Made by a program: the position numbers and the translations under genes. The notes under the pieces were generated by a model that did no database searches, was not told where the DNA came from, and was given only the letters and a program-made list of their open reading frames with translations. From contig NC_009142.1 of the NCBI RefSeq assembly GCF_000062885.1, forward strand, positions 3,399,584-3,463,583: DNA of 64,000 nucleotides. The letters run 5' to 3'. Positions 42,730-51,844 of this stretch are shown piece by piece. Origin of the DNA: Saccharopolyspora erythraea NRRL 2338. GTDB taxonomy: Bacteria > Actinomycetota > Actinomycetes > Mycobacteriales > Pseudonocardiaceae. Position 1 is the first letter of the stretch. Each line of letters begins with the position of its first letter.

Positions 42730-43878
42730 GTGACCGACCCGTTCCGCACTCCCGAGCGGCAGGAGCTGCGCCGGACCGTGCGCCGCTTCGTGGAGGCCGA
42801 GGTCCTGCCGCACCAGGACTGCTGGGAGCGCGACGGGGAGCTGCCCCGGTGGCTGCACCGCAAGGCCGGTGAGATCGGCCTGCTCGGTGTGGCGTTCCCG
42901 GAGGAGGCCGGCGGTGGCGGCGGTGACATCGTCGACACCATCGTGCTCGGCGAGGAGATGCACTACGCGGGTGCGTCGGGTGGGCTATTCGCGTCGTTGC
43001 TGACCTGCGGGATCGCGCTGCCGCACATCGTCGCGGCGGGCGATGCGGCGCAGGTCGGCCGCTGGGTCCGCCCGACGCTGGCGGGCGAGGCCATCGGCGC
43101 GCTGGCGGTGACCGAACCCGGCGGCGGCTCCGACGTGGCGGGGCTGCGCACCACCGCCGAGCGCGACGGGGACCACCTTGTCGTCAACGGTGCGAAGACC
43201 TTCATCACCTCCGGCTGCCGCGCGGATTTCGTCACCACCGCGGTCCGCACCGGCGCTCCCGGCGCGCACGGCATCTCGCTGCTGGTCGTCGAGCGCGGTA
43301 CGCCGGGCTTCGAGGTCTCGCGCCGGCTCGACAAGATGGGCTGGCAGTGCTCGGACACCGCGGAACTGTCCTTCGTGGACTGCCGGGTGCCCGCGGCGAA
43401 CCTGGTCGGCGCCCAGGACTCCGGCTTCGTCCAGATCGCGCAGCACTTCCTGACCGAGCGCATCATGCTCGCCGTCCAGGCCTACGCCGGCGCCCAGCGC
43501 GCGCTCGACCTGACGGTGTCGTGGTGCCGGATGCGCGAGACCTTCGGCAGGCCGCTGATCTCCCGGCAGCTGGTCCGCCACACGTTGGTGGAGATGGCGC
43601 GGAAGGTGGACGTCGCGCGCAGCTACGTGCACGACGTGGCACGCCGCCACCTCGCCGGGGACGACGTGGTCGCCGAGGTGTGCTTCGCCAAGAACACCGC
43701 GGTCGAGGCCGGCACGTGGGTCGTCGACCAGGCCGTGCAACTGCACGGCGGCGCCGGTTACATGCGGGAGTCCGAAGTCGAGCGCCAGTACCGGGACATG
43801 CGCATCCTCGGCATCGGCGGCGGGACGTCGGAGGTCCTGGCCGAACTCGCCGCCAAGCGCAAGGGTTTCGTGGCCTGA
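42730..43878 (+). CDS. Acyl-CoA dehydrogenase
   Basis: 382 residues. LAVTEPGGGSDVAGLRTTA and FITSGCRADFVTTAVRT are FAD-binding motifs, and LHGGAGYMRESEVERQYRDMRI with GIGGGTSEVL closes the active site; the usual catalytic glutamate lies in this C-terminal region, shifted to IGGGTSE. GTG at 42730 has GGAGG upstream. It follows the TIGR03084 gene by 61 bp and probably shares its promoter; together they suggest oxidation of a branched or unusual acyl-CoA. Confidence 0.95.
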   Translation: MTDPFRTPERQELRRTVRRFVEAEVLPHQDCWERDGELPRWLHRKAGEIGLLGVAFPEEAGGGGGDIVDTIVLGEEMHYAGASGGLFASLLTCGIALPHIVAAGDAAQVGRWVRPTLAGEAIGALAVTEPGGGSDVAGLRTTAERDGDHLVVNGAKTFITSGCRADFVTTAVRTGAPGAHGISLLVVERGTPGFEVSRRLDKMGWQCSDTAELSFVDCRVPAANLVGAQDSGFVQIAQHFLTERIMLAVQAYAGAQRALDLTVSWCRMRETFGRPLISRQLVRHTLVEMARKVDVARSYVHDVARRHLAGDDVVAEVCFAKNTAVEAGTWVVDQAVQLHGGAGYMRESEVERQYRDMRILGIGGGTSEVLAELAAKRKGFVA

Positions 43879-43953
43879 GGACCGGTCGCGGCATGCGCTC
43901 GGCACCGAGCCGCGGCGCGGGTTGCGAGCAGGCGCCACGCGGGAGGCAGGTCC

Positions 43954-44751
43954 ATGCGCGAAGAACGACCGGTCGGCGGTTCGGTGGAGCGGGTCGTGGC
44001 CAATCCCTTCGACAGCGATGGAGCGGCGCGCCGTTACGCGCGCGGCCGTCCGTACTACCACCGCACGGCGTTGCGGCTGGCCATGCGCCAGTTGGGGATC
44101 GAGCGCGCCGGCACCGCAGTCGACATCGGCTGCGGTACCGGGCTTTCGACGCGTGCGCTGTGCGACGTGGCGGACCGGGTGGTGGCGCTCGACGTCGCAC
44201 CGGCGATGTTGCGCGCGGCGCAGCGGTATCCCGGCGTGCAGTACGTCGTGTCGGGTGCCGAGCGGATTCCGGTCCGCGACGCGTGCGCGGACCTGGTGAC
44301 CGCGGGCGCGGCGTTCCACTGGTTCGACCAGGCCCGCGTGCTGCCCGAACTCGCCCGCGTCCTCAACGACGGCGCGGCGCTGGCCGTCTACAGCGACTTC
44401 TTCACCGGTCGCGTGGCCGGCCGGCCCGCGTTCAACCGGTGGTTCCAGGATTCGTACCTAGCCCGGCATCCGGCGCCTGCCCGTCATCGCCTGGACACCG
44501 CAGCGGCGGCGGAGGCGGGTTTCGGCGACTCCCTTGGTGCCGAGGACGGTTTCCGGGTCCGCATGAGCCGATCGGAGCTGGCCGACTACCTGCTCAGCCA
44601 GAGCAACGCCGCAGCGGCTGTCCGGTCCGGCGCCATCACCGCGCACGACCTGCGTTGCGAGATCACTGACGGTCTCCGGTCGTGCCTGGACGGTGAGGAG
44701 ATCGACGCGCTGTTCGGCGTCCGGGTGTGGACGGCGGTCCTGCGCCGCTGA
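43954..44751 (+). CDS. SAM-dependent methyltransferase (class I)
   Basis: 265 residues. Motif I VDIGCGTGLSTRAL, then VVALDVAP and the acidic loop, and the YSDF segment define a class I methyltransferase of the UbiE/COQ5-like group. Start MREERP at 43954, 75 bp after the acyl-CoA dehydrogenase. Substrate unknown; being in the same direction, it may be part of the same operon. Confidence 0.92.
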   Translation: MREERPVGGSVERVVANPFDSDGAARRYARGRPYYHRTALRLAMRQLGIERAGTAVDIGCGTGLSTRALCDVADRVVALDVAPAMLRAAQRYPGVQYVVSGAERIPVRDACADLVTAGAAFHWFDQARVLPELARVLNDGAALAVYSDFFTGRVAGRPAFNRWFQDSYLARHPAPARHRLDTAAAAEAGFGDSLGAEDGFRVRMSRSELADYLLSQSNAAAAVRSGAITAHDLRCEITDGLRSCLDGEEIDALFGVRVWTAVLRR

Positions 44752-45056
44752 ATGCCGGGGCGGCGCCGCGGAAGAAGCCGGTGCGGTGTCTCTGAAGAAG
44801 GCCGGTGCGGCTGGGGCGGTGTCTCCGGGGTCGACCGGTCGTTGTCGGCGCTGCGTCCCGTCACGTCCCCACTCGCGAAGTTTCCGGCTCTGGAACGCCC
44901 CGTTCTGTTGGTCTCCCGGCCTCGTGACGCGCTGCGTGAGCGGGCCGCTCCGTTCGGTAGTCGACCGGAGCGGCCCGCCGAACACCCGCCGACCGACTGC
45001 GACCCCCTGGTCAGCGCGTGCCGGTGGCGCGGCCCGTGCTGCTCGTACCGAGCCGC
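44752..45056. other. Intergenic region with imperfect short repeats
   Basis: 305 bp between convergent genes. GAAGAAG-CCGGTGCGG occurs twice near 44771 and 44794. No gene is supported. Confidence 0.45.
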
Positions 45057-45278
45057 TCACCCGGCGAGGCGCTTGACCAGCATCTCCTTGCCCTGCTCGC
45101 TGGCCTTCTGGTTGTTCTCCTGGATCTTGCGCAACCAGCGGGCGAGCTCCTCGTCGCCGTCCTTCTCGGCGTCCTGGATGTAGGTCTCCATGAGCCAAAC
45201 GTTGTTCAGCGACGCCTGCAGGACGGTGATCAGGTTGTAGTTCTTGTCCTTGACCTGCTGCGGCGGTGTGTCGGCCAC
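45057..45278 (-). CDS. Small conserved-looking helical protein, 73 residues
   Basis: A GTG at 45278 preceded by AAGGAGG 7 bases upstream starts VADTPPQQVKDKNYNLITVL. The protein is a single amphipathic helical stretch (LQASLNNVWLMETYIQDAE, DEELARWLRKIQENNQKAS). Codon use and the good ribosome binding site say it is a gene. It looks like small helical proteins of unknown function seen in other actinomycetes; no function can be given. Confidence 0.75.
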   Translation of the reverse strand: MADTPPQQVKDKNYNLITVLQASLNNVWLMETYIQDAEKDGDEELARWLRKIQENNQKASEQGKEMLVKRLAG

Positions 45279-45500
45279 TTTTGACCTCCTTCGTCTCGTC
45301 GACAACGCCCGCCCCTCGTTTTGCCGGATCCGGCCCGCAGGAAACCTCCCGCCTCTCGGTGCGTCCGCGGCTCGGGACGTGAGCCGGAACGCGATGCCGG
45401 ACGGCGCGCGGTGCCGGTTCGGCTACCCAAAGTGAACGAGATTGTGACTTAGCGCATCTATAACAGTTCGATCACGACACGAATGGGTAGCTTGCCTGCC

Positions 45501-45974
45501 GTGACTCGCTCCAAATTTCAACGCTCCGTAATCGCGGTCAGCGCTGCGGCCGCCCTGCTCTCCGCCGGAGGCGCCCTGGCGCTCTCCCCGGCGGCCTCGG
45601 CCGACTCCTCCGCGGAGGGGCGCGTCGTCGAGCTCGTCAACCAGGCCCGCGCCGGTGCCGGCTGCGCGGCGGTCAAGGCCGACTCGCGCCTCGCCGACGC
45701 CGCCCAGGCCCACAGCGCCGACATGGCCAACCGCTCCTACTTCGCCCACACCTCGCAGGACGGCTCGACGTTCTCCCAGCGCATCACCAGGGCCGGCTAC
45801 CCGTCGCCGGGCGCGGAGAACATCGCCATGGGCCAGCAGACCGCCGAGCAGGTCATGGACGCCTGGATGAAGTCGCCCGGGCACAAGGCCAACATCCTGA
45901 ACTGCTCCCTCAAGACGATCGGCGTCGGCGTCGAGCCCAGCGGCTGGTACTGGACGCAGGACTTCGGTCGCTGA
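45501..45974 (+). CDS. Secreted CAP-domain protein (SCP/PR-1 family)
   Basis: 157 residues from GTG 45501 (an ATG at 45483 is the alternative). The signal peptide (RSVIAVSAAAALLSAGGALA) is cleaved near ASA-DSS. The CAP domain carries the HSADMANRSYFAHTS motif with both conserved histidines, GENIAMG and MKSPGHKANILNCSL. The bacterial members of the family are exported proteins of varied or unknown function. A TATAAC at 45459-45464 is a plausible -10 element. The last codons begin a 22-bp tandem repeat. Confidence 0.92.
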   Translation: MTRSKFQRSVIAVSAAAALLSAGGALALSPAASADSSAEGRVVELVNQARAGAGCAAVKADSRLADAAQAHSADMANRSYFAHTSQDGSTFSQRITRAGYPSPGAENIAMGQQTAEQVMDAWMKSPGHKANILNCSLKTIGVGVEPSGWYWTQDFGR

Positions 45975-46025
45975 TCCCCGCGACTTCGGTCGTTGACCGG
46001 CGCGAGTTCGGTCGTTGACCGGCGC
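45960..46025. repeat. Three 22-bp tandem repeats at the 3' end of the CAP gene
   Basis: Units at 45960-45981, 45982-46003 and 46004-46025 share the core TTCGGTCG-TGA. The first unit contains the end of the coding sequence (FGR-stop), and the copies repeat it downstream, so each copy also carries an in-frame-looking stop. Confidence 0.8.
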
Positions 46026-46138
46026 TCCCCGTATCCCCTCCCCGAGCGGCGCCGCGCCTGGCTGACAGGTGCGGCGCCGCTTCACGCGCACCGCGCCAGG
46101 CCTGGCGCGGGGGAGGCGGGTGGCAGGATGGCAGCGCT

Positions 46139-48658
46139 ATGTTCGAGTTCCCCGATCTTCCGGTGCGCGCCGTCCTCGACGAGGTCACCGGCGCCCTGAT
46201 GGAGCGCGGTACTGCGGTGCTGGTGGCGCCGCCGGGCACCGGCAAGACGACCCTGGTGCCGCTGGCGCTGGCCGAGCGCGGCCTGCGGGTCGTGGTGGCC
46301 GAGCCGCGCAGGCTGGCCACCCGCGCGGCGGCGCGGCGCATGGCGAGCCTTCTCGGCGAGGAGGTCGGGGGCCGCGTGGGCTACTCGGTGCGCGGCGAGC
46401 GGCGGCGCGGCCCCGGCACGGTCGTCGAGGTGGTGACCTCGGGCCTGCTGGTGCGGCGCCTGCAGTCCGATCCCGAGCTGGCCGGGGTCGACGTGGTGAT
46501 GCTCGACGAGTGCCACGAGCGCCACCTCGACGCCGACCTGCTGCTGGCGTTGCTGCTGGACGCGCGGGAGGGGCTGCGGCCGGACCTGCGGGTCCTGGCG
46601 ACCTCGGCCACCGTGGCCGCGGGCCGCGCGGCGGAGCTGCTCGGTGGCGCTCCGGTGCTCGAGGCGCGTGCGCGGACGTATCCGGTGTCGACGTGCTACC
46701 TGCCGCCCGGCCGGGGCGAGCGGATCGAGGCGTGCGTGGCGCGGGCCGTGCGCACCGCGCTGGCCGAGCAGGATGGCGACGTGCTGGCGTTCCTGCCGGG
46801 AGCCGGCGAGATCCGCCGCGTCGCCGGCCACCTGTCCGGCGAGTCCGATGTGGACGTGCTGGCGCTGCACGGCAGGCTGCCGCACGCGCAGCAGGACTTG
46901 GCGCTGCGCGAGGGACAGCGCCGCCGGGTCGTGCTGGCCACCGCGGTCGCCGAGTCGAGTCTGACGGTGCCCGGCGTGCGCGCCGTCGTCGACTCCGGGC
47001 TGTCCCGGGAGTCGCGTGTGGACATTCGCCGCGGGCTCGCCGGACTGGCAACGGTGCGGGTGTCGGCCGCGGTCGCCGACCAGCGCGCGGGCCGCGCGGG
47101 CAGGCAGGGGCCCGGCGTGGTGTACCGGTGCTGGCCGGAGCACGAGCACAGCACGCTGCCCGCCTACCCCGAGCCGGAGATCCGCACCGCCGAGCTGACC
47201 CGGCTCGCGCTGGAACTGGCCTGCTGGGGCACGCCCGACGGGTCGTCGCTGAGCTGGTGGGACGAGCCGCCGGGCGGTGCGCTGGCGGCCGGTCGCGAGG
47301 TCCTGCGCGGCCTCGGCGCGCTGGACGCCTCCGGCGCGGTGACCGAGCGCGGGCGGCGGATGGCCGAGCTGGGCCTGCACCCCAGGCTCGCGCGGGCGTT
47401 GCTCGACGGCAGCGAGGCGGCGGGCGCGGAGACCGCGGCCGAGGTCGTCGCGCTGCTGGACAACGACGCGCTGACAGCCGAGGCGGACGTGACCTCGGCG
47501 CTGTCCCGCCTGCGCCGGGGCGCCCCGGGCGCCGAACGGTGGCGTCGCGAGGTCGGCAGGCTCAAGGCGGCGGTGCAGGACCGCAGAGGGACTGGTCACC
47601 GGGGCGACGCGGCGCTGGCGGATCGTGCGGGGATCGCTGACGGGGGCGACGCGGCGCCGGTGGACCGTGGTGGGGCTGCTGGCCGGGGCGACGCGGCGCT
47701 GGTGGTCGCCCTGGCCCAGCCGGAACGGCTCGCGCGACGGCGGTCACCGGACTCGGCGGTGTACCTGATGGCTTCCGGCACGGCGGTGGAACTTCCCGCG
47801 GGCTCGGGACTCGGCCACTGCGAGTGGCTGGCGGTCGCGGTGGCCGACCGCTCGCCGGGCAGCGCCACCGGCACGGTCCGGCTCGCAGCCCCCGCCGACG
47901 AGGAGCTAGGCCGCCGGGCGGCACCCGCACTGCTGGCCACCGCCGATGAGATCGGCTGGGTGGACGGCGACGTGCGTGCGGTCCGCGCCGAACGCCTCGG
48001 CGCGATCACATTGCGCGAGCGCGGAATCGACAGTCCCGAACCGGCCGAGATCCGGCGCGCGGTACTCGACGGCCTGCGGGCGGAAGGGCTCGAACTCCTT
48101 CAGTGGCCCGAGGACGCACGGCGTTTGCGGGAGCGGCTCGGCTTCCTGCACAACACGCTCGGCGAGCCCTGGCCCGCCGTCGACGACGAGTCGCTGATCG
48201 CCTCGGCGGATCACTGGCTGGAGCCGGAGCTGTCCCGCGTCCGGCGCCGCGCCGACCTGCTGCGCCTGCCGGCGGGCACCGCGTTGCGGAGGCTGGTGCC
48301 CTGGTCGTCGGCCGCCGGGGTGGACGACCTCGCGCCGGACCGGATCGAGGTGCCCTCCGGCTCGCGCATCCGGGTCGACTACGGGGCGGAGCAGCCGGTG
48401 CTGCCGGTGAAGCTGCAGGAGGTCTTCGGCTGGCGCGACGTGCCGCGCATCGCCGAAGGGCGGGTGCCGGTGGTGCTGCACCTGCTCTCACCGGCCGGGC
48501 GTCCGGCAGCGGTCACCTCGGACCTGGAATCCTTCTGGCGCAACGGATACCCCCAGGTCCGCGCGGAACTGCGCGGCCGCTACCCGAAGCACCCGTGGCC
48601 GGAGGACCCGGCGACCGCAACCCCCACGGCGAGGACGAGCGCGCGGTCTCGGCGGTAG
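46139..48658 (+). CDS. hrpB: ATP-dependent helicase HrpB (DEAH-type)
   Basis: 839 residues, usual length for HrpB. Walker A APPGTGKTT near residue 31, VAEPRRLATRAAARR, the DECH box LDECHERH, LATSAT motif III and the QRAGRAGRQGPG motif VI define a DEAH RNA-type helicase; the C-terminal HrpB domain includes EVFGWRDVPRIAEGRVPVVLHLLSP split over two motifs. A 14-residue tandem repeat (RGDAALADRAGIAD-like) is inserted at residues 487-520 before ALAQPERLARRR. Function in the cell is unclear; HrpB is non-essential in most bacteria. Confidence 0.97.
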   Translation: MFEFPDLPVRAVLDEVTGALMERGTAVLVAPPGTGKTTLVPLALAERGLRVVVAEPRRLATRAAARRMASLLGEEVGGRVGYSVRGERRRGPGTVVEVVTSGLLVRRLQSDPELAGVDVVMLDECHERHLDADLLLALLLDAREGLRPDLRVLATSATVAAGRAAELLGGAPVLEARARTYPVSTCYLPPGRGERIEACVARAVRTALAEQDGDVLAFLPGAGEIRRVAGHLSGESDVDVLALHGRLPHAQQDLALREGQRRRVVLATAVAESSLTVPGVRAVVDSGLSRESRVDIRRGLAGLATVRVSAAVADQRAGRAGRQGPGVVYRCWPEHEHSTLPAYPEPEIRTAELTRLALELACWGTPDGSSLSWWDEPPGGALAAGREVLRGLGALDASGAVTERGRRMAELGLHPRLARALLDGSEAAGAETAAEVVALLDNDALTAEADVTSALSRLRRGAPGAERWRREVGRLKAAVQDRRGTGHRGDAALADRAGIADGGDAAPVDRGGAAGRGDAALVVALAQPERLARRRSPDSAVYLMASGTAVELPAGSGLGHCEWLAVAVADRSPGSATGTVRLAAPADEELGRRAAPALLATADEIGWVDGDVRAVRAERLGAITLRERGIDSPEPAEIRRAVLDGLRAEGLELLQWPEDARRLRERLGFLHNTLGEPWPAVDDESLIASADHWLEPELSRVRRRADLLRLPAGTALRRLVPWSSAAGVDDLAPDRIEVPSGSRIRVDYGAEQPVLPVKLQEVFGWRDVPRIAEGRVPVVLHLLSPAGRPAAVTSDLESFWRNGYPQVRAELRGRYPKHPWPEDPATATPTARTSARSRR
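47599..47700. repeat. 42-bp tandem repeat inside hrpB, about 2.4 copies
   Basis: Units begin at 47599, 47641 and 47683 (GGGGCGACGCGGCGC core). The 42-bp period preserves the frame and adds 14 residues per copy. Most HrpB proteins lack this stretch. Confidence 0.85.
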
Positions 48659-49154
48659 CCGGGGTCGGGAAACTCTGTTGGTTGACAGCATGTGCGAGGA
48701 TCGTCGCATGTCGTCGAACACGCGAAAGGGGCATGGCGCGTAGGTCGCCGGCCCACGTACGCGAGGACCTCCGGCTCCGTCGCCTCCGGCATGAGCGATT
48801 TCCCCTCCCGGACGGCTTGTCCCATAGGGGAAGGGAGCGTTTGCGCCACCTCGAACAGACCCGGCTCGGGATGGGCGCGACCGGTCGAGCTGGTGCGCGC
48901 ATGGCAACGCCACGTCGCGGCACCGACCCACCGGCGTTGGGACCACCTGGACGGATGCGGTGTGCTCGGGTGCTGTCCGATTGATCCTGACAGGATGCGC
49001 GCGCGGTTCCGCATCATCCTCGCCGCACTGCCGAAACGGGACGCGCGGGCCCTACGCCGACAAATCCCGGAACTCGACGAGCCGCCGTAGCGTCCGGACT
49101 CAAGATCCGTCCAGTTTGCGTTCTCTCTTGCACTCCGGCGACAGCCGAGCCGGC
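48659..49154. other. Intergenic region, possible small-gene remnant
   Basis: 496 bp between convergent genes. The only protein-like stretch is a plus-strand tail at about 48990-49090, RMRARFRIILAALPKRDARA then LRRQIPELDEPP, which resembles the C-terminus of small actinomycete proteins of unknown function, but upstream the same frame is not coding-like. I treat it as a possible gene remnant only. Confidence 0.3.
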
Positions 49155-50774
49155 TCAACTCCGCGTCCGTGCGCGCTCCCTCAGCAGATAGCGCTGGAGC
49201 TTGCCGTTGACCGTCCGCGGGAGCTCCGCGACGAACTCGATCTCGCGTGGGTACTTGTACGGTGCGATGGCGTGCTTGACGAAGGTCTGCAGCCGTTCGG
49301 TGGTGCGCTCGTCGCCGTCGACTCCCGGGCGCAGGACCACGAAGGCCATCACGATGGTGCCGCGGTGCTCGTCGGGGGCGCCGACGACCGCGGCTTCAAC
49401 GACGTCGGGGTGGGCGAGCAGCGCCTCCTCGACCTCCGGGCCCGCGATGTTGTACCCGGCGGAGATGATCATGTCGTCGTTGCGTGCCTGGTACCAGAAG
49501 TAGCCGTCGGCGTCGCGGACGTAGGTGTCGCCGGTGATGTTCCACCCGTCCTGGACGTAGACCTGCTGGCGCGGGTCGGCCAGGTAGCGGCAGCCCGTGG
49601 GCCCGCACACCGCGAGCCGGCCCGGTTGGCCGTCGGGCACGGGCGAGCCGTCGTCGTCGAGCACCACCGCCTCGAAGCCGGGTACGACCCTGCCCGTCGA
49701 GCCGGGGCGGATGTCGTCGTCCGCGGCGGAGATGAAGATGTGCAGCAGCTCGGTGCCGCCGATGCCGTTGATGATCTTCAGGCCGGTCTGCCGGTGGAAC
49801 TCCGCCCAGACTTCGGCGGGCAGGTGCTCCCCGGCCGACACGCAGCGCCGCAGGCTCGGCAGCGCCGACGCCTTCCCGGTGGCCAGGATCGCCTTGTACG
49901 CCGTGGGCGCGGTGAACAGCACGGTGGCGCCGTGCTCGGCGATCGCGGCGACCAGCTCGTCGGGACCGGGCTTCTCCAGCAGCAGCGACGCGGCCCCGAA
50001 CCGGAACGGGAACACGACCAGGCCGCCCAGCCCGAAGGTGAAGCCCAGCGGCGGCGTGCCGGTGAACACTTCGTCCTCGGCAGGCTTGAGCACGTACCGG
50101 GCGAAGGTGTCGGCGTTGGCCAGCACGTCGCGGTGGAAGTGCATGGTGGCCTTGGGCCTGCCCGTCGTACCCGACGTGGGCGCCAGCAGCGCGACGTCGT
50201 CGGCGGCCGTCCCGGCCGCCGTGAACTCGCCGGATTTCCCGTCGCAGAGCCGGATCAGGTCCTCGCCGTCGCCGGAACCGTAGCCCAGCAAGGGTAGTTC
50301 GGGCACGCCCGCGTGCAGGTCGTCTACGAACCGGTGGTCGCACAGTGCGAGCGAGGTGCGGGTCAGCTCGTGCAGCGTCCGGATCTCGGTCCCGCGCAGC
50401 AGCGGCATGGTGGTCACCGCGACGCACCCGGCCTTGATGACGCCGAACCACGCGGCGACCAGCCACGGGTTGTTCGGTCCCCGCAGCAGAACGCGGTTCC
50501 CCGGCACCAGTCCGCGATCCTCGGTGAGGACCTGCGCGATCTGGCTCGCCCGGCGCCGCAACTGCCCGTAGGTCCAGCGCTCACCCGGGGTGATGAGGCA
50601 GAGGCGGTCCTCGCCCCACCTCTCGACGGCCTGGTCGAGCAGCACCTCGGCGCAGTTCAGCCGGTCCGGGTAGGCCAGTTCGGGCAGGTCGAAGCGGAAC
50701 CGGGGCCACTGGTCGAGCGGAGGGAGGCTGTCCCGGCAGAAGGTGTCGGTGTGGGCGGAAGGCGAAAGCCGCAT
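49155..50774 (-). CDS. Aryl-CoA ligase, AMP-forming (2-aminobenzoate/benzoate-CoA ligase type)
   Basis: 539 residues, ANL superfamily. LLAPTSGTTGRPKATMHFH is the phosphate-binding loop, GGTELLHIFIS motif A5, GDTYVRDADGYFWYQARNDD the hinge, and NGKLQRYLLRE holds the catalytic lysine. The substrate pocket and length are like benzoate- and 2-aminobenzoate-CoA ligases. It is divergent from enoyl-CoA hydratase across an operator region. ATG at 50774 has GGAGGGAG upstream; ATG at 50825 has none. The first step of the pathway: activates the aromatic acid as a CoA thioester. Confidence 0.92.
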   Translation of the reverse strand: MRLSPSAHTDTFCRDSLPPLDQWPRFRFDLPELAYPDRLNCAEVLLDQAVERWGEDRLCLITPGERWTYGQLRRRASQIAQVLTEDRGLVPGNRVLLRGPNNPWLVAAWFGVIKAGCVAVTTMPLLRGTEIRTLHELTRTSLALCDHRFVDDLHAGVPELPLLGYGSGDGEDLIRLCDGKSGEFTAAGTAADDVALLAPTSGTTGRPKATMHFHRDVLANADTFARYVLKPAEDEVFTGTPPLGFTFGLGGLVVFPFRFGAASLLLEKPGPDELVAAIAEHGATVLFTAPTAYKAILATGKASALPSLRRCVSAGEHLPAEVWAEFHRQTGLKIINGIGGTELLHIFISAADDDIRPGSTGRVVPGFEAVVLDDDGSPVPDGQPGRLAVCGPTGCRYLADPRQQVYVQDGWNITGDTYVRDADGYFWYQARNDDMIISAGYNIAGPEVEEALLAHPDVVEAAVVGAPDEHRGTIVMAFVVLRPGVDGDERTTERLQTFVKHAIAPYKYPREIEFVAELPRTVNGKLQRYLLRERARTRS

Positions 50775-50828
50775 CGGCAGCGCTCCCTCCTCGGCTGGCG
50801 GGGAATCTCCACAAGTATTCATCAATCA

Positions 50829-50840
50829 TGACGACAGTCA
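50829..50840. promoter_or_regulatory. Operator-like repeat A in the aryl-CoA cluster
   Basis: TGACGACAGTCA (TGAC-N4-GTCA dyad). An identical 12-mer lies 45 bp away. Both are in the divergent promoter region of the ligase and hydratase genes; the PaaX-type regulator of this cluster is the best candidate to bind. Confidence 0.65.
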
Positions 50841-50873
50841 ATGGAGCGTCATAAACACGCTATGTCGGTTTGG

Positions 50874-50885
50874 TGACGACAGTCA
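50874..50885. promoter_or_regulatory. Operator-like repeat B in the aryl-CoA cluster
   Basis: Second exact copy of TGACGACAGTCA, 72 bp before the enoyl-CoA hydratase start. Confidence 0.65.
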
Positions 50886-50956
50886 TGTATCAGTGATAAC
50901 CTGCCGCGGTCCGGGCCCGGCGCGGGCCGCACCGCAGACAGGCAGGAGGCCCTGGC

Positions 50957-51784
50957 ATGAGCCCGTTCCGCGGATCCGTCCCGTTCACCGACGAGTGGGA
51001 GCACTTCCGCCTGGAGCGCGCCGACGGCGTCACCACGGTCACCTTCGACCGGCCCGACAATCTCAACGCGCTCACCTTCGAGGCCTACGCCGACCTGCGC
51101 GACCTGCTGACCGAACTGCCGCACCGCGGCGACACCAGGGTGCTGGTGCTGCGGGGGGCGGGCCGGGCGTTCTGCTCGGGCGGCGACGTCAACGAGATCA
51201 TCGGCGAGACGCTGCGGATGCGTCCGGACGAGCTGCTGGAGTTCACCAGGATGACCGGCGAGGTCATCAAGGGCATGCGGGAATGCCCGATCCCGATCGT
51301 CGTGGCCCTCAACGGGATGGCCGCGGGCGCGGGCTCGGTGATCGCGCTGGCGGCGGACTTCCGGATCGCGGCGGAGTCGGCCAGGTTCGCGTTCCTGTTC
51401 ACCAAGGTCGGGCTCTCCGGTGCGGACATGGGCTCGGCCTACCTGCTGCCGCGGCTGGTGGGCCTCGGCCGGGCGACCCAGCTGCTCATGCTCGGCGACA
51501 CCGTCCCGGCCGCCGAAGCCGAACGCTACGGGCTGGTCAGCGAGCTGGTTCCCGACGACGAGCTCGACGCCGCGGTGGACCGGCTCGCCACCCGCCTGGC
51601 CACCGGGCCGCACCAGGGCTATGCCCTGACGAAGGAACTGCTGACCAGGGAACTGGACATGAGCCTGTCGAGCGCGCTGGAGCTGGAGGCGGTGACCCAG
51701 GCCCTGCTGATGAAGACCGACGACTACCGGGAGTTCCACGCCGCGTTCAACGCCAAGCGCAAGCCAGACTGGCAGGGCCGTTGA
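50957..51784 (+). CDS. Enoyl-CoA hydratase/isomerase family protein
   Basis: 275 residues, crotonase fold. LVLRGAGRAFCSGGDVNEII and the oxyanion-hole region NGMAAGAGSVIALAADFRIA are clear; the residues at the usual catalytic glutamates are FLFTKVGLSGAD, so one position differs from classical hydratases. It is divergent from the ligase and probably acts in beta-oxidation-like ring processing of the CoA ester. In the Azoarcus-type anthranilate pathway a similar hydratase works after the reductase step. Confidence 0.92.
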   Translation: MSPFRGSVPFTDEWEHFRLERADGVTTVTFDRPDNLNALTFEAYADLRDLLTELPHRGDTRVLVLRGAGRAFCSGGDVNEIIGETLRMRPDELLEFTRMTGEVIKGMRECPIPIVVALNGMAAGAGSVIALAADFRIAAESARFAFLFTKVGLSGADMGSAYLLPRLVGLGRATQLLMLGDTVPAAEAERYGLVSELVPDDELDAAVDRLATRLATGPHQGYALTKELLTRELDMSLSSALELEAVTQALLMKTDDYREFHAAFNAKRKPDWQGR

Positions 51785-51844
51785 CCTCCGCCGCCGGCGG
51801 GCGGGGCTGGTGGCACCCCGGTGAGCCGCCGGCCCGGCGTGCGC

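Noticed and set aside
48692-49090. 132-codon plus-strand open frame as a full gene
   Set aside because: Only the last ~30 residues look protein-like; no ribosome binding site and shadow composition upstream.
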